DNA from: UBA1189 sp045126595
GTDB taxonomy: Bacteria > Bacteroidota > Bacteroidia > Bacteroidales > Bacteroidaceae
Direction: 5' to 3'
Assembly (NCBI GenBank): GCA_045126595.1
Contig: JBGVOS010000112.1
Location: 1-11,617 of the forward strand
Length of the DNA stretch: 11,617 nt
The position numbers and the translations under genes are program-made. The number at the start of each line of letters is the position of its first letter. The stretch's first letter is position 1. The notes beneath the pieces are model-generated. The model ran no database searches and was not told the origin of the DNA. It saw only the letters and a program-made list of their open reading frames with translations. Shown one piece after another: positions 1 through 5,128 of this stretch.

Positions 1-246
1 TGGCGACACTTCTATGGATGAAAGACACTTATTAACCGCTCACATTTATTCGGGCAGATACTTGCTCTTTAGTTTGTCTTCTCGTAATTTTGCATAGAAA
101 GGAAATGTCGTACGATGGGCATCGTACAGCTGTACTATCGCCATCATCCAGTTGTCTGTTCTCCATCGTTTAACTGACTGTTGCCCATCGTACAGTAATT
201 TGGAAATAGAGAATTTAGAGATAATAAGTCGAGTTTTTAGAGATAA
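1..246. other. Intergenic stretch without a convincing gene
   Basis: No reading frame here looks like a known protein. A 31-codon open run on the + strand (2-97) and an 86-codon frame on the - strand (306-46) exist. Neither has recognisable family features, and the second runs antisense to the more protein-like fragment at 247-468. The only structure I can see is a small set of CATCGTAC repeats, listed separately. Confidence 0.5.
110..195. repeat. CATCGTAC inverted and direct repeats
   Basis: GTACGATG (110-117) and CATCGTAC (120-127) form a perfect 8-base inverted repeat with a 2-base spacer. The ten-base word CATCGTACAG at 120-129 recurs at 186-195. Such a palindrome plus a spaced copy could be a protein-binding site or a remnant of a dispersed repeat. 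Nothing nearby decides which, and no promoter element was found beside it. Confidence 0.4.
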
Positions 247-468
247 GATGTAACCTCTGATTCCGTCATCGAGCAACGCCTCACCGAGTTCTTTGCCACC
301 CATCACAGCATCCAGCGCTCCGAATTCGAGAGTGTATGCGAATGCAGCCGCTACGCGGCACTAGCTAAGCTGAAAGCCTTAGTCAAGGCGGGCAAGCTAC
401 AGGTGATTGGCAAGCAGAATACGCGAGCATACCAACCAACTCCTAGGGCATTTGATTGGGAACGTTGA
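247..468 (+). pseudogene. Remnant of a small DNA-binding-like protein (C-terminal end only)
   Basis: An open frame of 73 codons begins right after an in-frame TAA (244-246) and ends at TGA (466-468). It has no ATG, GTG or TTG near its beginning, so it looks like the surviving 3' end of a longer gene. The peptide carries segments such as SRYAALAKLKALVKAGKLQV and ends TPRAFDWER. This resembles a helix-turn-helix or winged-helix segment, as found at the C-terminus of some Bacteroidetes HU-related DNA-binding proteins; that assignment is from memory and tentative. GC content is host-like (above 50% by eye), unlike the AT-rich TIR operon to the right. It may mark old host sequence truncated when the neighbouring accessory genes arrived. 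Confidence 0.45.
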
Positions 469-494
469 CGATAACGAAAGCAATAACAATGTAA

Positions 495-550
495 AGGTGT
501 CGCTATTAACGCGCTAATACTCTACGTATTAACCCGTAATGGCGGCACTT
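495..550. other. Long imperfect hairpin downstream of the TIR gene
   Basis: Bases 495-508 pair with 537-550 over 14 positions: 11 Watson-Crick pairs and 3 G-T pairs on the + strand. An internal loop (509-514 and 532-536) is followed by a perfect 6-base stem, TAATAC (515-520) with GTATTA (526-531), closing a 5-base loop. It starts 33 bases beyond the stop codon of the TIR gene at 583-1572. It could act in transcript ending for that operon, but in - strand RNA the three wobble pairs become A-C mismatches and no clean T-run follows. It therefore fits + strand RNA or a DNA cruciform better. Function unknown. Confidence 0.5.
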
Positions 551-780
551 CGTCAGATAGATGTAGCTTGTACCAAAGGGCTTTAGTCTGTGACGGGGCG
601 AACGCAGAGGCCGTAGTAGTGGTAGTAGTAGGAACAATCGTGATAGCCCTTGCCATAGCCCCAGCCAAAGTGGAAGTAGAACGCGTTAATGCTATCGAAC
701 TCGTAGTACAGCCTGCTAGACCAGTAGAAGCCTGCTGAGCCACGGCTGTTAACCTCCGTGCGGAGGCGGCGGCCTGCAGT
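541..780. other. GC-rich patch covering the 3' end of TIR-1
   Basis: Counting by hand, bases 541-780 are about 55% G+C, while the 60 bases to the left (481-540) are about 37% and the 120 bases to the right (781-900) about 35%. The right edge falls inside the TIR-1 gene, close to the codons for LPTAG. The patch encodes the last ~66 residues and runs about 40 bases past the stop. The matching end of the paralogue (2641-2700) is about 33% G+C. This looks like a replaced or separately evolving cassette. Confidence 0.65.
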
Positions 781-1572
781 AGGTAGAAAGATATTATTTC
801 CATTAGGCCCAATAACCTTGTATCCCTTTATCCCTTTTAGTTCGGTCCATTGCCATGAACATTTCTCTAAAAGTTCTTTAATCTCTTTCAAACTAGGCAT
901 ACGCCAATTTCCTCCCCATTTAGCACGAGCAACGTCATATTTAGTACCCGATATATCTTTACCTATATCGATATAGTTTTTTTTAGTCTTATCGTAGTAC
1001 TTATAGGTTTCTGCCGTGTACTCGTTTTTAGGTTCCGTTTCACCCCAAGCAAAATACTCTCCATAGTCCTCGGGAGAGGATGCACCGACATTTCTATCGG
1101 CCCAACATACACTAAGACCAAGGTCTATCTTCTTGTATTGAGAAGAGGGAAGGATAACCTTATTCTCTGGAGCTACAATCTTAGAGACTACTTCAATCAA
1201 CTCTTTGAAACGCGTCTTAAAGTCAGGGTATGCCTCTATCCAATGGCGATTGTTGAGCATCAAGTAGAACTCGCTGTAATCTTCAACATGTGCTCTGTCA
1301 ATCTTATAAGGGATTATCGGCTTTCGATTAGAGAATGCGATATTGATTTCACTCTCTACCCAAGGTGATATGGCCGATTGCTCGGAAAACACCAATACTA
1401 CAGCTTTGCAAGACTTGATGGCTTCAGTAATAACGGAGGCATATTTGCTCCCCACGGGAATATTACGCGGTGCTATCCAGCAACGGATATAGTTGTCTTC
1501 CAACTCATGACATATCGCTTGAGCGGTAGTGCTATCTTTACTCGAATAACTGATGAAAACGTCGTGTTGCAT
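583..1572 (-). CDS. TIR domain protein with FISUMP/DUF1566-like C-terminal domain (TIR-1)
   Basis: 329 residues, with no signal peptide or membrane segment, so predicted cytoplasmic. Residues 1-125 are a TIR domain: opening motif YDVFISYS-like (DVFISYSSKDS), and SPWVESEI at 69-76, where E75 sits at the position of the NADase catalytic glutamate (compare WVHKE in SARM1). Residues 148-329 form a FISUMP/DUF1566-like, probably C-type-lectin-like domain with DLGLSVCWA, FAWGETEP, WGGNWRMP, IFLPTAGR, YWSS and the closing VRPVTD. The ATG at 1572 is preferred over the TTG at 1590 because the paralogue at 2594-3628 starts at the same residue and the bases just upstream are also alike. It follows the membrane-protein gene by 43 bases, as last gene of a probable three-gene operon. 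The final ~66 codons are GC-rich and Tyr/Phe/Gly/His-rich, unlike the rest of the gene. NAD cleavage or signal production is inferred from family knowledge. Confidence 0.9.
   Translation of the reverse strand: MQHDVFISYSSKDSTTAQAICHELEDNYIRCWIAPRNIPVGSKYASVITEAIKSCKAVVLVFSEQSAISPWVESEINIAFSNRKPIIPYKIDRAHVEDYSEFYLMLNNRHWIEAYPDFKTRFKELIEVVSKIVAPENKVILPSSQYKKIDLGLSVCWADRNVGASSPEDYGEYFAWGETEPKNEYTAETYKYYDKTKKNYIDIGKDISGTKYDVARAKWGGNWRMPSLKEIKELLEKCSWQWTELKGIKGYKVIGPNGNNIFLPTAGRRLRTEVNSRGSAGFYWSSRLYYEFDSINAFYFHFGWGYGKGYHDCSYYYHYYGLCVRPVTD
894..922. repeat. 29-base identity shared by the two TIR-FISUMP genes (copy 1; copy 2 at 2884-2912)
   Basis: Bases 894-922 are identical to 2884-2912 and encode the WGGNWRMP core of the FISUMP domain in both paralogues. 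A second exact match of 23 bases lies at the gene starts (1543-1565 and 3599-3621), and similarity continues a dozen bases upstream of both ATGs. The two genes therefore arose by duplication, or have exchanged DNA, and now flank the membrane-protein gene as a direct repeat about 2 kb apart. Recombination between them could delete or swap the cassette. Confidence 0.75.
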
Positions 1573-1615
1573 AGTCGTGTGTTCTAACAATATAACAAAG
1601 CAATAATTATCAAGA

Positions 1616-2545
1616 TTACTTCATGGGTATAATATATACCTTATCACCTCCTTGGCTGTTCTTGCCCCGTTCGACATAAACATCTCTATTTAAGGCTTTG
1701 ACAAATAGAGGCCATTCTTCTCCCCCGAATAGTATCTCTGCATAACAACTCTTATCATTGGCATAAGGTTCAAACAGGTAGTCGGTGGTTTTTACCGTAT
1801 TGTTGAAGGAGTTGGAATTTCCATTTTGAGCTTCCGCAATTTTGCCTTTTGCAGCCAAGGTTGTACGGGTATCCTTCAATAGGCCAATAATTCTATTACG
1901 ATATTCCCCCTTATTAAAGTCGTTGGAAACCTGTTTCATATCCCAGAGTTCATACATAGTTATCAGTATACGCTCCGTCAAGAATGAAGGTTTAAGTAAT
2001 AAGGTATCCAAGTCACGTTTCTTTGTTTCTTTGGATAGGTTTGCATCCTTGAAGTGAGTGCAAGCCACATTAATTTCCTCATTATAGTTGCGTAGTTTCA
2101 AGTATAAATCGTGCATCACCTCATATTCTTTGTCTCTGCCATAGAAGGCTTCCAAATGAATATTCTCCATGGGGACTTTCAGTTTAATGAGATGCTCCTC
2201 AGATGGGTAACCTTCGTATCCGATTTCTTCTAACTTAGTTTTTATCGTGTAGGTAATGACGAGGTTACGATAAAAGTGACGTACCAAGTCGAGTAGCAGG
2301 TTCTTCTGAGCCTCACGAGATAATTTTTGGGTGTTTTCAGAGGTCTGGTTTTGCGAGATAAAGGTGAACACTGAGAACAACAATGCTATGACGGCAATCA
2401 AGATATTGAAGCCGTCCCACCAGAAATCAAATGTGGTGTTTATGGCTGTCCGCTCAGTGAATTGCTGAATCTGGCACAAAGGACTTTCTTCTAAAGTAAT
2501 ACTGTCCTGTACTATAACCGTGAGTAATAAAAAAAGTTTATTCAT
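1616..2545 (-). CDS. Single-pass membrane protein of unknown family, between the two TIR genes
   Basis: 309 residues; I do not recognise the family. A short hydrophobic N-terminus (residues 2-12, LFLLLTVIV) may be a signal peptide or first anchor. A clear membrane segment lies at about 46-64 (FNILIAVIALLFSVFTFIS), followed by polar, Gln/Ser/Asn-rich residues and a largely helical, charged domain of about 240 residues. No nuclease, protease, macro or nucleotide-binding motif is visible. It starts 48 bases after the stop of the upstream TIR gene and ends 43 bases before the start of the next, with no convincing promoter in either gap, so co-transcription is likely. Its place between two putative NAD-using TIR enzymes suggests a membrane effector or sensor that responds to a TIR product. 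That is inference: membrane effectors are known in other TIR-based systems, but there is no sequence match here. AT-rich like its neighbours. Confidence 0.8.
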   Translation of the reverse strand: MNKLFLLLTVIVQDSITLEESPLCQIQQFTERTAINTTFDFWWDGFNILIAVIALLFSVFTFISQNQTSENTQKLSREAQKNLLLDLVRHFYRNLVITYTIKTKLEEIGYEGYPSEEHLIKLKVPMENIHLEAFYGRDKEYEVMHDLYLKLRNYNEEINVACTHFKDANLSKETKKRDLDTLLLKPSFLTERILITMYELWDMKQVSNDFNKGEYRNRIIGLLKDTRTTLAAKGKIAEAQNGNSNSFNNTVKTTDYLFEPYANDKSCYAEILFGGEEWPLFVKALNRDVYVERGKNSQGGDKVYIIPMK

Positions 2546-2593
2546 GGCAGGTGGTTATTATATTGATTGATATACTAACTGAAACTTTTATGG

Positions 2594-3628
2594 TTAGTCA
2601 GTGACGGGGCGGATAGTTTGGCCGATATAACGTTCAAATTCATAAGCTTTCTTGCATAAACTTCTATCAAAATAGAGGTAACAGATGCAGTCTTCGTTTT
2701 GTGTAGCAGACCAATAATTCCCGAAGATGCCACCTAGATGGAGAGGTTCGCCATCTTGACTGTCTGCTGCGGGGAGAAATATTTTGTTTCCATTAGGACC
2801 AGTGAACTTTATCCCATTAACCCCGTTGACTTTGCCTCTTTTCCATGAACATTTATCAATAAGTTCTTCTATTTCTTTTTCCGTAGGCATACGCCAATTT
2901 CCTCCCCATTTAATACGGGCTGCATCATGTTTAGTACCCGAAATATCAGTGCCTATATCAATATAATCGTCTAATTCTTTATCGTAATACCTATAATTCT
3001 CATCTTCATATTTATTCTTGACATCAGTTTCTCCCCAAGCGAAATAATCTCCATTTTCCTCTTGCGAAACTGCACCCACATTACAAGTTGCCCACTTTAC
3101 ACTCAATCCTAAATCTACATATTCATGGCCGTTATGCAGATTCGTTGGAGGAGGTGTTTGGGCTTTGTTTGATGTTTTAATTGAAGTTGCTGGTTTCTTT
3201 AGCTGTGGGCTTTGCTTGGACATTCTCTTCTTCCCTAACAGATTCATCAAGTCGTCTATCAACACTGGTTCAATCGGGTCATTCTCGATGCGACGCCAGT
3301 TTATAGCACTAAATACAAACTCCAAGGACAGTGGCAGATTACTACCATCTATAATATAAGGAAGGATATTGCCACGTTCCTTTTTGTTGAAAGCAAAGGT
3401 TATCTCAGCCTGCGTGAACTTTGATTCATACGAATTCTTACTTGCCAAATACAAGAATATCTTGCTATTGACAATAGCCTCGGCAAGCACCGTAGGGAAC
3501 TCAAAGCCTCCACTTATACCTTGACGGTCGATAAAATAGGTGATGCCCACTTCATCGAATGCTTTACAGATTTGATTGGCAATTTCTGTATCCTTACGCG
3601 AATAACTGATGAAAACGTCGTATTGCAT
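2594..3628 (-). CDS. TIR domain protein with FISUMP/DUF1566-like C-terminal domain (TIR-2)
   Basis: 344 residues, no signal peptide or membrane segment. Residues 1-130 are a TIR domain beginning MQYDVFISYSRKD; the helix equivalent to the catalytic one reads SKFTQAEI (69-76), keeping the glutamate (E75) but with Phe in place of the usual Trp. Residues 133-165 are a Lys/Ser/Pro/Thr-rich linker, longer than in TIR-1. Residues 170-344 are the FISUMP-like domain: YVDLGLSVKWATCNVG, FAWGETD, WGGNWRMP, IFLPAAD, YWSA, RPVTD. This is probably the first gene of the operon: a TAnnTTTG promoter element lies 24 bases upstream of the ATG, and the membrane-protein gene starts 48 bases after the stop. The last part of the domain is AT-rich and much less Tyr-rich than in TIR-1. 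An NAD-cleaving or signalling role is inferred; the ligand of the lectin-like domain is unknown. Confidence 0.9.
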   Translation of the reverse strand: MQYDVFISYSRKDTEIANQICKAFDEVGITYFIDRQGISGGFEFPTVLAEAIVNSKIFLYLASKNSYESKFTQAEITFAFNKKERGNILPYIIDGSNLPLSLEFVFSAINWRRIENDPIEPVLIDDLMNLLGKKRMSKQSPQLKKPATSIKTSNKAQTPPPTNLHNGHEYVDLGLSVKWATCNVGAVSQEENGDYFAWGETDVKNKYEDENYRYYDKELDDYIDIGTDISGTKHDAARIKWGGNWRMPTEKEIEELIDKCSWKRGKVNGVNGIKFTGPNGNKIFLPAADSQDGEPLHLGGIFGNYWSATQNEDCICYLYFDRSLCKKAYEFERYIGQTIRPVTD

Positions 3629-3651
3629 AGTAGTGTATTCTTACAATGTGG

Positions 3652-3659
3652 CAAAGGTA
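3652..3659 (-). promoter_or_regulatory. Putative Bacteroidetes promoter -7 element for the TIR operon
   Basis: Read on the - strand this is TACCTTTG, a perfect match to TAnnTTTG. It ends 23 bases before the ATG of TIR-2 (3628), giving a short leader. The -33 TTTG box is not clearly present. It lies in the 88-base gap after the peptidase gene, so the TIR operon can be expressed independently of that gene. Confidence 0.55.
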
Positions 3660-3716
3660 TAATAAAAGGATGAATAAAACGACACCCACCAATATAAAAT
3701 CGTTGTATGGAGCGTT

Positions 3717-4706
3717 TTAGAACCTGATGTAAGGCCATCTGCCCTCCTCAAACAAGTTCTTGTCGAGGGCGCAGAGGTGCTTGCCACCCAGCTCCTCCAT
3801 CTTGCGATAGAAGTAGCTTCCGTGGTCTGGCACAAAGTCATGGGTGATCTCATGGATGAGTAGCGAGTCAAGGCTGGCGATGGGGAGCTGTATGCAGCCA
3901 GCCTTGACCTCTATGATGTTTTGAGTAGTATAGTTGGTGGCATAAGCGCCGCGTAGTTTCTTGACAACTCGGCATATCTTCTCGGGATGTCCCAACTGAT
4001 CAGTAATCTCTTTTAGGCGCTTGGGGATGACGGCTTTGGCGCGTTCGAAGAATTGGTCTTGCACCTTGCGCAGTATGGTTTCTTGAGCACAAATGTGCTC
4101 CAGATTGGTCTTGTGAGGAAAATAGAGCGTGCACTGCCTGCCATCTATGTGGCTATGCCAATTGTTATCTTCTCCTCGCCGCACTATTAAATCGATATAA
4201 TCTGTCTTGAGACAATAACCGTCATAGAAGCGGTTCATCCCGTCGCAAGTCCAAGAGGAGAGTGCTTTCTTGGCATAAAGGAAGCCATCGGTGAAGGGGG
4301 TACGCTTGTCGATGGTGACAACGGCCTCGTTCTTGTTGAACCTTATCGTAGGGGTGTGGGGTGCATTGATATGTTTCTTTATCTTGACATTACCTATCCC
4401 CGCCACGAACCTAATGCATTCGTCGCTCTCGGGGATGTTGCTCAGGCATTCTATTCTTTCTTGCAACCAAAGGCCTTGCTTACTTCCTTTATTGTGTATG
4501 CCTAATTGCGAGAAGGAGATATGGTAGAGGTCTTTAGCTATTGATAGATCTTTCGTTGTGCCCAACCCATATTCAAAGCATTGTCCGAGCCACATACGGC
4601 ACAAACTGCAGAGTTGCTCTGCCGAGCCATGCACGAAGCGCCTCACGGCATCTTCATATTCTTGTCGCTCATAGTGCGCTCTGCCTTTGTCGAAGAAAGA
4701 AGTCAT
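3717..4706 (-). CDS. Sel1-repeat protein with YgjP/SprT-like zinc metallopeptidase domain
   Basis: 329 residues. Residues about 10-70 contain a tetratricopeptide/Sel1-type helical repeat (AEQLCSLCRMWLGQCFEYGLG, then AKDLYH). The C-terminal half resembles YgjP/DUF45 metallopeptidases: a region ending in SLDSLLIHEITHDFVPDHGS, where H285, E286 and H289 form the HExxH zinc/catalytic motif and H295 is the expected third ligand. The ATG at 4706 is chosen because a promoter element (4739-4746) lies inside the possible upstream extension, which would otherwise reach 4841. No signal peptide is seen, so it is probably cytoplasmic. Its substrate is unknown; Sel1 repeats usually bind partner proteins. 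It lies 88 bases upstream of the TIR operon in the same direction and divergent from the AAA+ gene. A link to either is only inferred. Base composition is intermediate between the TIR genes and the host-like right side. Confidence 0.85.
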   Translation of the reverse strand: MTSFFDKGRAHYERQEYEDAVRRFVHGSAEQLCSLCRMWLGQCFEYGLGTTKDLSIAKDLYHISFSQLGIHNKGSKQGLWLQERIECLSNIPESDECIRFVAGIGNVKIKKHINAPHTPTIRFNKNEAVVTIDKRTPFTDGFLYAKKALSSWTCDGMNRFYDGYCLKTDYIDLIVRRGEDNNWHSHIDGRQCTLYFPHKTNLEHICAQETILRKVQDQFFERAKAVIPKRLKEITDQLGHPEKICRVVKKLRGAYATNYTTQNIIEVKAGCIQLPIASLDSLLIHEITHDFVPDHGSYFYRKMEELGGKHLCALDKNLFEEGRWPYIRF

Positions 4707-4738
4707 AAACTTTTGTTTGTTGGCATCACTTGTCGATG

Positions 4739-4746
4739 CAAAGATA
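4739..4746 (-). promoter_or_regulatory. Putative Bacteroidetes promoter -7 element for the metallopeptidase gene
   Basis: Read on the - strand this is TATCTTTG, a perfect match to TAnnTTTG, 32 bases before the ATG at 4706. No good TTTG box was found about 19 bases further upstream. The position supports the shorter protein start. Confidence 0.55.
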
Positions 4747-4841
4747 CTCAACTTTCTGTGGGCGATACTTGAAAAACGAATAAATGTTTGCAAAATCAAA
4801 AAGAAAGGCATACTTTTGCCGAGTGTAATGCGGAAACGCAA

Positions 4842-5128
4842 TCTTTAACAATGAATCAAAGCTATATTTTTCAGTACTCAAAGATGACTATCGTAGCATG
4901 CGACATGGTAACATGACGAGTGTTGGCCATGCCGGTATGTCTATGTAGCGCTGTTCTTTGAGCGACTGGACACCCTCCGACGGCTCGATGGGTTCGGAGT
5001 AACCGCGGGTGATGGGGTCGGAAAATGTGCAAGAGAGTTTCTTGCACGTGAGAATCTGTTTTGCGGTTCGCCAACCGTTTTTCGACGAACCACGTCATTC
5101 ATTTTATTCATTATTAAAGATTACGACT
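4842..5128. promoter_or_regulatory. Divergent intergenic region with inverted repeats upstream of the AAA+ gene
   Basis: This 287-base gap separates the divergent peptidase and AAA+ genes. On the + strand it holds four inverted repeats. CTCCGA (4975-4980) pairs with TCGGAG (4994-4999). Bases 5025-5033 pair with 5041-5049 (9 pairs, one G-T, 7-base loop). CGGTT (5064-5068) pairs with AACCG (5073-5077) and is followed by five T (5078-5082), resembling a weak intrinsic terminator. GGTTCG (5065-5070) pairs with CGAACC (5086-5091) and would exclude the previous hairpin. This resembles an attenuator-type leader for the AAA+ gene. No convincing TAnnTTTG element was found for that gene, and no coding region is convincing. 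Confidence 0.4.

Noticed and set aside
46..306. 86-codon - strand reading frame
   Set aside because: No recognisable family; its first part is antisense to the more protein-like fragment at 247-468, and part of it is generated by the CATCGTAC repeats.
583..730. Calling a complete diversity-generating retroelement
   Set aside because: No reverse transcriptase or template repeat is in the window; only the target-like end can be described.
1573..1590. Six-residue N-terminal extension of TIR-1 from a TTG start
   Set aside because: The ATG at 1572 aligns exactly with the start of the paralogue, and the bases upstream of both ATGs are similar.
4707..4841. 45-residue N-terminal extension of the metallopeptidase
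   Set aside because: It overlaps a perfect TAnnTTTG promoter element at 4739-4746, and the extension has no family resemblance; ATG 4706 gives a typical short leader.
4871..5098. 75-codon - strand reading frame in the divergent gap
   Set aside because: No family resemblance; the region is better explained as a regulatory leader.
5009..5128. 40-residue N-terminal extension of the AAA+ protein from GTG 5009
   Set aside because: It crosses several inverted repeats and has no recognisable protein character; ATG 5129 begins a more typical sequence.
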